DNA from: Diadophis punctatus similis
Taxonomy: Eukaryota > Chordata > Lepidosauria > Squamata > Dipsadidae
Length of the DNA: 64,000 nucleotides
Direction: 5' to 3'
NCBI GenBank assembly: GCA_023053685.1
Contig: JALIGW010000005.1
Location: forward strand, 30,532,480-30,596,479
A program made the position numbers and the translations under genes. This document shows, piece by piece, positions 44,841-56,949 of the stretch; the first letter of the stretch is position 1; the number at the start of each line of letters is the position of its first letter. Under the pieces are notes generated by a model. That model saw nothing but the letters and a program-made list of their open reading frames with translations, was not told where the DNA came from and ran no database searches.

Positions 44841-46739
44841 ATACTCTCCCTGTTAGGTTATTGGCCCTTGCAAAGCAGTTCTAACTGAAAGAAATAGGTT
44901 TCTTGAACTGAACTGCTTGAGAAATTGAAGGGGAGATGGGTACTGAGTGCTCAGCCTTGTAGGCACAAGCATCTTCTACAGAAAAAATGGAATAAACCAC
45001 CTAAATCTCCTTGTCATTTACTATCATCTATAGATAAACATTGTTCTTGTTAGGGTAACATTCGGAAATTTTCAAGCTATAAAAACAAATGAAAAGAATA
45101 CCTCAAAGATTATATACAAAAATTATATACAAAACAGAACTGTCCCGTGTCTAAACGTCCCTTCCTCTCTCCAGGTAATTCTGATCCTGACCATGTGAAA
45201 GCTACCAGATGTTGTCTGCCCTTGTAATGATTATCTGGATTTTTGCAGCTCAGATATCTAAGCTCTACTGGGAACTCTGGGCAGAATCAGAATGGCTGTG
45301 GGAGGGGGTATTTTGTATTAGTTCCCTAGCTTTATTCTAGGCTGATCTGGGAAGTCTGGGAGTTGACGTCCACACATGTTGGAGTTGAGAAACACAGCTG
45401 TAAGGCAATCAGGTGAACATTTTCCTTGCTTTTCTTTGTTCTCTCCCCACTGCATCAGCAATAATGATCATAGAAGTGACAACTTTTTGACTTGTCTGTT
45501 CTCCCTTGATCATAGCAAATAAAACCACACAGATTATCCGGAACATTGTGCCCTTTGTTTCAGACTATACACAATTTGCTCCCCTGTTCCCACTTCAGCA
45601 AAATACCTCCATCCCTTGCTGTTTCCTCTTTAAGCTCACCCACTTACGAATTACAAATCCATGAAGCTTCCTCACACCTGCTGTGAACTGAACCTCAGAG
45701 CTCCTTATGAATTTAAGCCAAAATGTCTGAAGAAATCCTGCACATTGTTTGATAATAACAATACTAATAAACACATTGCTTTATTATAGCTACTTATGAT
45801 CTCTAACATTAGGCATAGTCTGAACCCCTGCAATTTTCAGCAAGGCTCATGATGGGAACTCAACACTAAGTGCTTCACTGCCCACTGTGAAGGCCTCTTA
45901 AGGCCTCCCTTGGAAACTAATCCTTTGGCCTTCCCATTTTTACACATATTCTTTTCTAAAGAAGCAAAAAGCTCTGAATCACCATGCCAGATACTTATAT
46001 GTGAGAAAGCTCATAGGTGTTTCCCATATCATATATTATTATTTAGGAATTGTGGCGTGCAATCAATATCAATTCTCTGCAGTACTCCACAGTATTATTT
46101 ATCCCATAAATGGAGTCACAAAACTTGAAACTTCAAATAGATGTGTGATATATTCAAATATATGCTTCATGTACCTGACCACATATGTATTGAGGCCACC
46201 TCAAGTAGCCAGGCTGTATTCTGTATTCTTTGCAGGCATAGTGGTTTTGTAGGTTAGCAATGTCCTGATTAAATAGCTGGGATAGTATTTAGGCAAAAAA
46301 AGATTGTTAGGATACTTTTATTACGTTTTGCCTTGCTAACTGCAGACAGAAGTAATTAGAAGAGCTGGATTCTGTAAAAATCCCTGATATGCATCTTCCC
46401 ATGTTTGCAGTGAAAACATGAGAGAGATACTCTGACATTTCCACTTGTCTGTAGAATCCTAGCCCTTGTAGACCCATGAGCATTTGACCTTCTAAAGAAG
46501 CTGAATGATTAGAGCTTTTTAAAAAAACTGCTACTCAGATACAAAAGCATTATTATTTGGCAAGCCTGTGTGAAACCCTAAGAAAATGGGGGGAAATGAA
46601 GTCAATGATACATCAGGTAATATGACATGGGTGTCATATGTTTGGGTCCATTGTGCCCCACAAATATAGGACTTGCAAGTGTACATACTGTTTCCATTTA
46701 TCATTTTCTAAATTTGTTGGGACTATGTCACCTAAAGCA
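44841..46739. other. Intronic sequence with possible old repeat remnants
   Basis: A diverged repeat may lie at 45300-45410 (GGGAAGTCTGGGAGTTGACG, GTTGAGAAACAC). No exon was recognised. Confidence 0.5.
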
Positions 46740-47100
46740 CAGATCATCAACCTGTGGTCTGCAAGAAAATTTTAGTGGTCCGTGGGGAAATCTTGGTTCC
46801 TGGGTTGGATGTGGCTGAGAGCAATTAATGCAGCCCATGCGTGGGAACACAAGGCTGCACCACCCAACATCACCCCACCCACATGCCAGCCGAGCACAAA
46901 TCTCGCCTTGAGTATAGCGGTGCAAGCCACATGAGCTGGAACAGGAAGGTAATACCAAGAACTTGCTGCACTCAGCCAAACGGCTGCCTGGGGGAAGGTT
47001 CAGCTGCCTTTTGGGCCTACATCTCTTCTTCTGTGAGGCCTCTGGGTGGGAGGCCCGAGAGAAAGCGCCTGCTAGATTCTCTATGGCTGCTTCTCATGGC
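46740..47100. mobile_element. GC-rich unclassified repeat, left part of composite
   Basis: CAGATCATCAACCTGTGGTC at 46740 looks like a diverged hAT end (CAG...GGT...CAACCTGTGGTC), but no matching inverted end was found. GC-rich sequence continues to the palindrome. Confidence 0.45.
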
Positions 47101-47114
47101 TGTAGTGTGGTATC

Positions 47115-47519
47115 AGCATTTGCGCGGCATCAGCATTCCACCTCGGTATATTTGTGCCAGCGGTGGCGCAGTGCACCCCTTCTCTCCTGTCACTTGGGAC
47201 TCAGAGCGGTAAATGGCATCCAGTCTGGGGAGCAGCCAGAGTTTGCTGTCCATTGCGGACACTAGCTCAGCCCCCTGCAAACTCTCGTCTCTCAAGGACC
47301 CTGGCCGAAGTTTCCTGTGCCGCTTCAGTGAGTGCTCCTCGAGAAATGAGAGTTTGCAGGGAGCCAAGTTAGCATCCACAATGGACAGCAGACTCTGGCT
47401 GCTCCCCAGACCGGACGCCATTTACCTCTCTGAGTCCCAAGCAATAGGAGATGAGGGCTGCCTTGTGCCACCGGCTGATGCAAATATACTGAGGCAGAAT
47501 GTTGATGCCACGCAAATGC
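47115..47519. repeat. Long imperfect palindrome, arms about 200 bp
   Basis: The two arms meet near 47317. ATGGCATCCAGTCTGGGGAG at 47213 is mirrored by CTCCCCAGACCGGACGCCAT ending at 47421, and CTGCAAACTCTCGTCTCTC by GAGAAATGAGAGTTTGCAG. Outer limits are GCGCGGCATC (47118) and GATGCCACGC (47516). Both strands therefore encode nearly the same open frame (MAS.LGSSQSLLSI), which is a by-product of the symmetry. Confidence 0.92.
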
Positions 47520-47695
47520 AAGTAGCACTTCGCTCCCACAGCTTCCAGCATCGCAACCCCCACTTCGGCCAGCTTGCGCACCTCCCCCACTGCAACAGCA
47601 CCATTATTTCATTCTGGCTGGCGAGGGCTGTGCTCCTTTTTGCACGTTTCACCACCTGCAAAGTTGCACATCCCGGAGCAGCTCCTCCACCCGGG

Positions 47696-47892
47696 TGCAG
47701 GAAAAGGAAAAGAAAGGAAAGAAGGGAAGGGAAGGGAAGAAAAAGGAAAGGAAAGGAGAGAGGAGAGGAGAGGAGAGGAGAGGAGAAGGAAAGGGAAGAG
47801 AAGGAAAGGGAAGAAGGAAAGGAAAGGAAGAAGGGGAAAGGAAAGGAAAGAGAAGGAAAGGAAGAAGAGGAAATGAAAGAGGGGAGGGAAGG
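47696..47892. repeat. Polypurine (GGAAA/GGAGA)n tract
   Basis: Nearly 200 bp of uninterrupted G and A on the plus strand, with AGGAAAGGAAAG and GAGGAGAGGAGAGG runs. It creates long low-complexity open frames (Lys/Glu/Gly-rich) that are not genes. Confidence 0.95.
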
Positions 47893-48080
47893 GACTACAG
47901 CTCCAGCTCTGGAATATGGGACTGACTTTCCCAACAACATCAGCAAGCCACCGTCAAATAAGCTTCAATTATTTTGTAACAATTACACTAACTTTAATAA
48001 TTTTGTTACAATTAAACAACCTTTAAAGATTTTGTTATGATTAAATAAGCATTTATGATTTTGTTATAATTAAATAAGCA
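47893..48080. other. AT-rich junction within the composite repeat
   Basis: It contains several near-repeats of ATTTTGTTATAATTAAATAA (47990-48075), a short degenerate tandem array of about 40-bp period. Confidence 0.7.
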
Positions 48081-48330
48081 TTACTTACTTGCTAGGACCT
48101 GGCGTACCAACTGGATGTGCTCGTGCTTTACAGGGGCCACCTTCTGACCTGCCTCCCCCACAGAGGTAGCAGGCTGCTGGCTGGCTGTGGGCTGGGTTGC
48201 GCTGGCCAGTTCCTTGGGACGCATGTCCGCTGCAGCAGTATCCTGTGTTGCTGCGGGCCCAGCTTTCAGGGGCCCTGGCCCCTCCTGTACAGCTAGCTCC
48301 GCTCTGGCCTCCACTCCCTTCGCCATCCTC
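48081..48330 (-). pseudogene. Unidentified open frame ending at a splice-donor-like site
   Basis: On the minus strand, ATG at 48326 opens an 81-residue frame: MAKGVEARAELAVQEGPGPL, an Ala/Pro/Gln-rich middle, then VKHEHIQLVRQVLASK. It runs into GTAAGTAA (plus-strand TTACTTAC, 48081-48088), a strong donor consensus. The sequence is GC-rich, unlike its neighbours, and has no recognised domain. It may be the first coding exon of a DNA transposon or a captured gene fragment; function unknown. Confidence 0.35.
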
Positions 48331-49130
48331 TGCTGCTCTTTCCCCTCCTAGTAACCTCAGAGGGGGCAGTGCTGGCTAGACCAGTATAGAAAGGTAAAGG
48401 AGCACTGACTTACTGTTCCAGCTTTCAGCAAGGAATTCAGACAGAGCCAAAGATGGTTAACTGACAAACTTTATCCAAAATGCTGTAAACAACTGACACA
48501 GAGTGACAAACAGGAAATAGGCAAAGTCAGTGCTAACCTGGTTAATCCCTCCACCCTTTAAATAGTGTCCGCTCCACCCCCACTGCTCCACCCTTTGGGC
48601 CCACCTCTATAACTCCCCACCCCTCACGTGGCATCCTTCGGTGATGCCATTGCAATCCAGCATGCAGGCCATGCACGCTGCTGCTGCTCTGCGGCCTCAG
48701 CCCCATCCAGCCATGGCAGGCTTCACAGAGTCCTGGACACAGCAGGGGACCCACCAGGGCCACCCCACAACCTCCGCCGCAGCCTGTGAAGCCCCTGAAC
48801 CGCTCAGCTGTGCAGCACACAGGGTGAAATGCCAACAGGCGCGGTTTCCAATGCGGCGGGCAGGCGTGGCGGATGTACCACTCAGCTGGCAGCTCCCGGT
48901 GCAGCGTGTGGTGCGTCATGAGATGCAGCATGGTCCCCGTGCTATTGGCAGTCCTGGTGACCCAAGGGCTGACATACACATTATTACACATTAAACCATG
49001 AAAACAAGATATTAAAAGAAACAAAAAGGGTATATATGGCAGGGAAACAAATCAAGTAAAAACAAAAGAAGGCAACCTAGGTTAAAAAGAGGTTTCAGTC
49101 AATGCCACCAAAGGACTGTGTGAAAGTCAG
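48331..49130. other. GC-rich unclassified repeat, right part of composite
   Basis: GC-rich sequence to about 48960 with open frames on both strands but no motif. It resembles transposon non-coding sequence and is flanked by the LINE insert at 49153. Confidence 0.45.
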
Positions 49131-49152
49131 GTTCTTAGGCTCCTTTAATACA

Positions 49153-49732
49153 AACATACTGTTCAAGTAGACAGCTATTTGAAGTTACAAGTACCAAAAC
49201 ATCTTAGGGAGATATTTACGCGAGCAAGATTCGAACAGCTTGACACAATGGTCAGTTATGGGAGATTCCATTCTATACCCTACAATGAGCGGCTCTGCAT
49301 TTGTGGAGCGGCAGAGGTAGAAGACCTGGCTCACATCCTATTTGATTGTTGCTTGTATAAGGGGGTGAGAGACAGGTACCTTGGTCTTTATACCAAACGA
49401 ATGACCCATTGGGATCCCCATATCAAAACAACTTACCTTATGTGTGGCCAGAACCTGAAAATAACATTTATCACAGCACAGTACTTAAACAAAATGATTC
49501 AGTTGAGATCTGCATACGTGGGAATGATTGGGGTAGATTGCAGGGGTGACACCGAAATATAATTTTATCATATTTTATCTATATATTAAATTATTGTATT
49601 TTATTCCAATTTCATTTTAAATCGTATTTTATCAAATTCCATTTTAAATTGTTTTTATCAAATTTTAGTAATAATTTGTTTCTGGAACTTTGCACTTATA
49701 TATGGCCCAAGGGCTAATCAATAAAGACTCAT
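49153..49732 (+). mobile_element. 5'-truncated LINE with 22-bp target duplication
   Basis: GTTCTTAGGCTCC... at 49131-49152 recurs at 49733-49754 with 20 of 22 bases identical, bounding a 580-bp insert. It carries the end of a LINE ORF2 and an AT-rich 3' UTR ending AATCAATAAAGACTCAT, with no poly(A). Clade not assigned. Confidence 0.85.
49179..49562 (+). pseudogene. LINE ORF2 C-terminal fragment with Cys/His motif
   Basis: 127 residues open from an internal Met. The segment YNERLCICGAAEVEDLAHIL followed by FDCCLYKGVRDRYL has a C-x-C, H and C arrangement typical of the cysteine/histidine motif at the C-terminus of several LINE reverse transcriptases. The preceding RFEQLDTMVSYGRFHSIPY also fits that family. 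RT core missing because of 5' truncation. Confidence 0.7.
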
Positions 49733-49944
49733 GTTCTCAGGCTCCTTTAAAACATCAGCAAGATGGGAGTCATTTGGATCTTGGAAGGTAACCTCATTTC
49801 ATAAAGCTGGTTGCTACCACCAGAAGGCATACTTCCAGAGTCCCAATGAGTGGCCTTGCTTATTTGAAATTTGCCATCCCTGTCTGATCAAATTAAATAC
49901 AATGGGAACAGGTGGCCCTCCAAGCAAGCAGGCTGCATGATATA

Positions 49945-50560
49945 CAGTATAGGGATTTATAGGTAAGAAACAGAATTCTGAATAGTGCCTGGAAGCAAAT
50001 TGGCATCCAGTACAGCTAAAGAGGCAGAAGTGTTACATGGGCATACTAGGGTATGGCTGTCATTGCCTGCTCTGAAGTCCCATGTAAAGGAAATTTCAGT
50101 AGTCAGGCTATGACCAGGATATGGATATCTGAAGGGCCCCAGAATCTAAGAAAGGGTGTACCTGGCACACCAGATAAATTCAAGGCTTTCCTGAACACAG
50201 CTACCACCTGCTCATTGAGTTTGGAAAGAGTTTGGAAAGATTACACACCAACTTTGTAGGGGGAAAATTCAACAGCCTCTCGTGGCTGGGGCAGAATAGA
50301 AAGATAATTGGATATCTTATAGACACTAGTATGCAGTCAGAATACATCTATTATCATCACCGTTGCAATTTTCCTATGTGGCTAGCAAAGAAGTCAAGAT
50401 TTTCCTACTTCAGTGGAGCTTTGTGGATTGAGTAATGATGATTTAATTATGGTTTTAAATGTTTTAAATATCATTTTTATTTTAACCTTCTTGAGGACTC
50501 TGGAGTGGAAAAGCAAGATAAAAATTGAAATACTAAATTCCATATAAACAAATATAAGAC
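49945..50560. mobile_element. Old LINE (L2/CR1 group) fragments
   Basis: The segment 49950-50110 read on the minus strand resembles the ORF2 C-terminal region (GGAAGCAAATTGGCATCCAG, GTGTTACATGGGCATAC). Downstream 50440-50550 has a 3'-UTR-like CTTCTTGAGGACTCTGGAGT. Orientation is mixed and the copy is very diverged. Confidence 0.45.
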
Positions 50561-51014
50561 AAACTGTTGACATCTATGCAGGCTTTCAACAAGCTGATCT
50601 GTTTAATTAATGCTAAATGTTTTAATCAAAATAAAGATCTAGTGAACACTGTTATTAGGGTTTTGAAGCATTTCATATTCAGTCTTCAAAAAGCAGACAG
50701 GAACAGAAAAAATTGCCTTTCAGCATCTTAAATCAGTCATGACTATTCTCAGGACTGTATAGCTTCAGAAGTGCTTCATGATTCCCAAAAAGTGTGAGGT
50801 TGTTTTAAAGTATTATAGACTGATACTACATTTGCCTCCTGTTTACTCTGAAGCACTTATTAGAGAACAGATTTGAAGCACTGCTGAGATCTTAAATCAT
50901 AATATAGTTAATTTATTCTTTTTAATATAATTTTAGCTAATATTCTAGAAAAGGAAAATAAAAACCAATATGAAAGTAATATAAAATAAGAAAAATAAAA
51001 TAAAAAGACGGAAA

Positions 51015-51082
<68 letters not shown>

Positions 51083-52666
51083 GGAAGAAAAAGAAAGGAA
51101 GGAAGGAAGAAAAAAAGAGAAAGAAAAAGAAAGAAAGAATTAAAAAATAAAAAATAAAAGAGTAAGAATGGAAAAAAATAGAAAAGAAAGAAACATGATA
51201 GAAAGAAGTCGCTTCCAAGCTTCTTTACAAAAGTTATAAGTACAATATAAATGACCTCTTACTCTGTGGTTAAAACAGATCCCTTTTTTCTATAATCTCT
51301 CTTATCTAGTCATCAAACTATAAATCATAAGCATTTTTTCTGCTTTATGCAAAAAAATCCATAATGGGTTTCCAGTCAGCAAAGAACATAGAAGTTGTGT
51401 TTTCTCTGAACAAAAATTTTATTTTAACCATGTCAGCAAGTTCCATCATCTTTACCATCCATTCCTCTATTGTGGATAACATTGAATTATTTCATCTCTG
51501 TGCATGCAATAATACTGCAGTTATCATGTACAAAAACAAAGTTCCATAACTTTTTTCCAACTATTTGTCCATCAGTCCCAAAAGAAAAACATCTGGTCCC
51601 AATTTGTGTGTTAATCTTTAAAGTTCCTCTGAACCAACGTTTGTATTTGAACCTGAAATTTTCTAGCTTTTTACATATCCTCCAAACAGAATAAAATGTC
51701 CCTTAGTGTTGTTCATATTTCCAACATAAATACGAAGTCCTCTTATATATTTTAGATATTTTTGGCTTAGTGTGATGGTAGAATGTGGTTTAAAAGCATC
51801 AGGGTTTGGCTTGACGTGGGAGCCTGTCTTCAAACACTTTATTATGTTCCAGTGTTGACAGCTTTTCAGCATACAAAAATAGGAATCATGTAAATTAGTG
51901 AGCTCCTTTATTCCTTGGTTTTTCATTAGACCACTTACAAGAAGCCTGAGAAATAAATGCATCCATAGTGGCTGAGGCTGTATTATGCTTGCTGATATTA
52001 TGATGGGCAATTAATTCTGACATGGCAGTTTGGCAGGCTACCTAATGCTCGGCGCTTTACTACTCAGGAGGTTACTACTTGGCAATTTCCATCACATTTA
52101 TACAAATTAATCAAATTCTTACCTTCATTTTATTGCACAAGGGTTTTCTTTCTTCCTAGCAATAAATAAAAATTCAGATGCAAAAGCATAATGCCCCTTA
52201 GAGCTCCTTCAAATGTTTGTGGAAGCTCTGTTAGCCTATGTTGTAGCCTACTTTTCCATTTCCAGGGTATTTTAAGAATGAACTTAAGGTCTCCAGAGGA
52301 CAAATAACCAGAGAATCAAACAGATTTTTCTAGGAACAAAATGGCATGTTTCTGCGATGTTACAATCTGGGAAAACGGATACAAGGGTTTATTTTGTCTA
52401 TATCCATATGTTTGTGTGTGTGAGAGAGAGAGAGAGAGACAGAGAGAGACAGAGGTGGAAGTGTGTGGAAAGGTGTGGTAGAAATAGTGAGCAAGATAGG
52501 GCAACAGCTCCTGGAAATCAGAATAGTTACTATTGGCCAAGATCAAGCAAGACCTGGGCTCAGGGGCTGTACCTCTAAATTTGAGAGGATAAAGATAGTG
52601 AGAAATAAGGTAAATAAGGTTTTATGCTAGGGGTAAGATTTGCATTTTTTTATGATTAACTTTATA
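50561..52666. other. Intronic sequence with a purine-rich tract
   Basis: Contains the (GA)n block listed separately and a short (GA)n at 52421-52450. Otherwise unrecognised. Confidence 0.55.
50990..51200. repeat. (GA)n microsatellite in a polypurine tract
   Basis: About 30 GA units (51019-51078) are followed by GGAAGGAA and AAAGAAAGA runs; nearly the whole interval is purine on the plus strand. Confidence 0.93.
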
Positions 52667-53036
52667 CAGGTACTCTTCAACTTACAACAGTTCATTTAGT
52701 GACTTTTCAAAGTTACAAGGCCCCTGAAAAAAGTAACTTAAGACTGGTTTTCCCACTTAAGACTTTTGCAGCATCCCCATGGTCAAATGATCAAAATTTA
52801 GATACTTGGCAACTGACTCACAGTTATGCCTGTTGCTGTGTCCCGGGGTCATCTGGTCACCTTTTGCGACCTTCTGACAAGCAAAGTCAAGGGGGAAGCT
52901 GTGTTACTAACTTAACTGCAGTGATTCACTTAACAACTGGGGCAAGACAGGTCGTAAAATGGGGCAAAATTCACTTACTAACAGAAATTTTGGGCTCAAT
53001 TGTGGTCATAAGTAGTCGTAAGTCGAGGACTGCCTG
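52667..53036. mobile_element. TA-flanked DNA element, CAGGYAGTCCTCGACTTAC family
   Basis: Left end CAGGTACTCTTCAACTTAC and right end GTAAGTCGAGGACTGCCTG are inverted and both are flanked by TA. 370 bp, non-coding. TA duplication and CAGG ends recall pogo/Tigger-type Tc1-mariner elements; that assignment is tentative. Confidence 0.88.
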
Positions 53037-55116
53037 TAAAAGCATGTTAGGCTTAAGGTATTTGTCTCTGTGTGTTCTGACTGAAATCTAGGAAACAATG
53101 TCAATAAGTTTCAAGAATCATATAACTGAAACTTAGAAAAGATTCCGAAGTACACCAATGGAGCTAGAGGCAGCAAGTAAAATTTTGGATTTACAGCATG
53201 ATAACATACCAGGTCTATAGATTTTCTAAGATTAAATTGAAAGAGTGTAATGTAATGTGTGAAGGGCCTTGGAGAATGAGGGGAAGAGATGCTGCCTAAG
53301 AAACAATGAGAAAGAGAGACAGGAGCTCCCAGTGGTTAATGGTCAGAGAAAGTAACTTAGGAAACACCTTCCCTAAACAATCAAGTAATTAAAAGTGGTG
53401 GTGAGACATTTGTACTTTCAGACTTGAAAGATTTTGTTAATGTAGCCTTTCAATAAAGTAGAATTAATTTATCTAGTCCTGTTTCCTTCTGGCTTACCTG
53501 GGAGGGCTAGTAAACAGTAACAAAATTTATTTTTCTATATTTTGTTCTAGGAAAATTGGAAAATGATAATCAAATCAATATTCTTCAGGGTTAGAATTTT
53601 TATGCATGGCTCACTGTATACAGAAGTTTGGCTTATACTTAGAGCATGTATTTAAGTTACACATCTAGATACTGTACTTCTAACATTCTTGTGTCTGTTT
53701 GTAACCTTCAATAGGGTGAAATTAGAAGGTACTGGCCGATAATTATTGAACCAGGGTAGTTCAAATGGGCTAACCTATGAAAAGCCAGGATGCATAACCC
53801 CAATGGAGAAATTTGGGGAAATTGAAGCTGCCTCAGCGCCACTGCACTTTCCTACTACACTTCCAGAAACCTATAGGTTGTGTGGCACAAGGGAAGATGG
53901 GAGTGTCATATCCCCATCCTATTTCCCCCTACTTGCAATAGGGTGACAGTAAGGCTCAGCAGTCAAGCAGCAATTGTCTGCTTTGGAACTGAGGCTAAAA
54001 TTTGAAATGTCTCACAGTGGTGAGTGGTGAAGGAAGGATAAGGGAGTGACTCAAATGCCTGTTGATGAGGTAGAGCCTGCTGGGGGACATTGTCAGTTGA
54101 CATATGATCCCTCTTCCTCCCTGGAGCGAAGGGACTTGGGGACATGCCAAGACGGAGAGCAGAACTGCAGTTTTCCTCTCCTCGTCTCCTGTTTTGCAGT
54201 CAGCTGAGGTGGAGCAGGAGTGGTTTTTCATTCTCTCTTTCCCACAAGCAAAGTCAATGGGGAAGCCAGCAGGAAGTTGGAAGTTGCTCCTGCTTCCACT
54301 GTTGCGCCCATTAGCTAGCAGCAAGACCTGACTGACAAGAACTGATTTGGAGATGCCAAAGATCAATGGCAGAATCCTCTTCCTCCCTGGAGACATGGTG
54401 GAGAGTGAGGCTACCATTTTTCTCACATTACATGGTTTTCTTTGTTCTCCTTACCCTCAGCAAACTGGCAGGCAGTTCTACAGGTCAATTGAGGAAGAGG
54501 AGGAGGTGTGATTTCTGATGGTTTCTGCCAGCTTCCCACAAGCAACATCAATGTGGAAGCTGTCAGAAAGTTGGAAGTCGCTTCTGCTCCCATTGCTTTT
54601 TTGCCTGTTTAGTTAAGGAAGTATCTTTCAAAAGATGACCCAACAGGTCACGTATTGTCTAGTGTATGCTAAAAACTGCATTAGAGAAAAATCATAAATG
54701 TCTGCTATTATTTTTTCCCAAAAGAAACTATTTCTGTAAAGCTCCTGTTAAAGTATCTTTGTTTATGAAAAATAAATACAAAAATATGACCAATATTTTT
54801 TCTGTAGCCAAATACTTTCCAAAACTATGTGTATATATGGTTCACATGTTCTACTTCTGTTGAATTTATTGAAAGCTAGCAAAAAAAAAAAGTCTGTGAA
54901 TACCTCTAATCTACTATCAGGTAAACAGATCATATGTACCAATGAAATACAATCAATATAAGCAGGAAGCCAATAAGTCACTGGAGTTTAAATATGCATA
55001 TTACTTTGTACATTAATTTGTACACAAATATGTGATTGTCATAAAACCTCCCAATCAGATTGCTTTGAAATGCTTTCTATGTTTTGATTTTGTCCAATTC
55101 CCAAGAAAGATCTTTA
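53037..55116. other. Intronic sequence with a diverged tandem repeat
   Basis: Between 54105 and 54610 a roughly 270-290-bp unit occurs twice (see finding). Remainder unrecognised. Confidence 0.5.
54105..54610. repeat. Diverged two-copy tandem repeat
   Basis: CTCTTCCTCCCTGGAG occurs at 54111 and 54377. CCCACAAGCAAAGTCAATGG at 54241 is matched by CCCACAAGCAACATCAATGT at 54535, followed in each by AGTTGGAAGTYGCT. Confidence 0.75.
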
Positions 55117-55525
55117 TGGGTAGTCCTTGATTTACAACTACAATTGCTTCCAGAATTTTCATTGTTAAGCAAGGCAGTTGGTAAATGAGTCACCCCCAAT
55201 TTTACAATTTTTTTTGCCATGGTTGTAAAGTGATTCAGTGCAGTTCTTAAGGGAATTAATTAGGTGTTCATTAAGCGACTCCCGTCTTCCCCGGTTAATT
55301 TTACTTGTGGTAAGTCAGCTGACAAGGTGACAAATGGCATTCACATATCCCCAGGATGCTGCAACCATTGTAAGTACATGCGCCAAGTGCCCAAATTTTG
55401 ATCATGTGACCATGGAGATGCTGCAATGGTCGTAAGTGCAAGGACTGATTATAAGTCACTTTTTTCAATGTCGTTGTAACTTTGAATGATTGTTAAACAA
55501 ATAGTTGTAAGTCAAAGACTACCCA
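55117..55525. mobile_element. TA-flanked DNA element, CAGGYAGTCC family
   Basis: Left end TGGGTAGTCCTTGATTTAC and right end GTAAGTCAAAGACTACCCA are inverted, each next to TA. Interior shares GATCATGTGACCATGGAGAT and GCTGCAA blocks with the copies at 52667 and 56950. Confidence 0.88.
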
Positions 55526-56949
55526 TACTGTATGTCAGTAATTTCAGTTTTCCTTTACATATAACTATAATATTGGGATTTTTTTTGTAAGACTCTTTTC
55601 ACTTGTGTATAATTGGATTAAAAAATAGTAGAATTAGAGTATCGATGACAAATATTTTAAGAAGAGTGAGAAAAAAAAGATTCTAAAACTCTTAAGCATT
55701 TTTCTTGTGTTATGGTAAGTGTAGCATGTTATAGCTAACTGTAAAAACAGATTACCCCAATAAGAACTATGCAGTTTTGTTTAATAATTGTTGATTTGAA
55801 GATGAACATGTGCTTCTTAAAAGCAGCAGTAAGTACTTATAAAACTAGCATTTTGTCAAAAGCTATTGAACATCTCTAAAACAAGCAATGATGTTTTATT
55901 GTTATAGTTATCGTTCTCCAGGAGCAGTTTGCACACCATTTCTCTAGTAAAGAAAAGTTACATTTCAGTTAAATAGTCCATTTGTTTTCACTACTTTATT
56001 ACAATCCTCTTGTTTATGAAAATATGATGCAAAACTTCCATGGTAGTGAATAATACTCTACCCAGTGTCCAACATGGAAGCTACTTCCTACAAAATTTTA
56101 ACTTTTCACCATACAGATCTAATGGTTTAATATTGATACATGGATGTTCATCATTCTGTTCCCTTTAGGGTAAAAACATTATGCAGTGAACTTAAAAGGA
56201 GTCAGAAATACTAATCCAAAGATGCTAAAGGAATAAAATAAGAAAGATAAAAAGAAATAAAGTCAAAAGTAATTTACACTACGCCATTCATTTTATCTCT
56301 CCATACTTTTCTATCCTTGCAAACCATGCTTACTCTGATTCTAGTAACACTTTTTCTTAAATTCTGTTTCTCATTTTTTATGTTCTTGGTCTTTTTTCTT
56401 TTTTCTTTTTTCTATTCAGTCTATTCATTTTTTCTTTACTGTATAAATTCCTTTTGCAATTCTATCCTCATTCGTTTTCTCTATGGAACCAAATCACCAT
56501 AGCATACTTCTTGCAGACTGTTCATTCACTTCTGTATTTCATCCACATTCAATGAGCATTTAGTCATTTTTGATCTATGTCTTTATTTTAGTTAACCACA
56601 CAAACATGATTGCATAGCACATTCCACTGTGTTCAATTTGAGTTTGTTTGTCCTGAATCCTCACATCCATATAATGGACTGAAGTACTCACTTATGCATA
56701 CTCATTTTTGTTTCCTTTAACAAACCATTTCTCACAACAGAATACATATTACCCAACATCTTTCTGCTACCGTAGTATTTACACTTCTTAACATTTTTTC
56801 ACCCATTTCCCTATCTTAATTAACATTCTGCCAAAGTTTACAAATTCATTATTTTTGGGTCTTTGCCATTGATTGCAATTGTTTACTGTTTTCTCTGTCA
56901 ACCCCTTTGGTTTGATATCTTAAGTTTCAGATATCTACTATTCATTGTT
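55526..56949. other. Intronic sequence, no feature recognised
   Basis: AT-rich, pyrimidine-rich stretch near 56330-56470. No exon or repeat recognised. Confidence 0.55.

Noticed and set aside
47213..48040. A 275-codon plus-strand open frame
   Set aside because: Its first third is the palindrome and its middle is the translated polypurine tract (Lys/Glu/Gly runs). No domain and no conservation argument.
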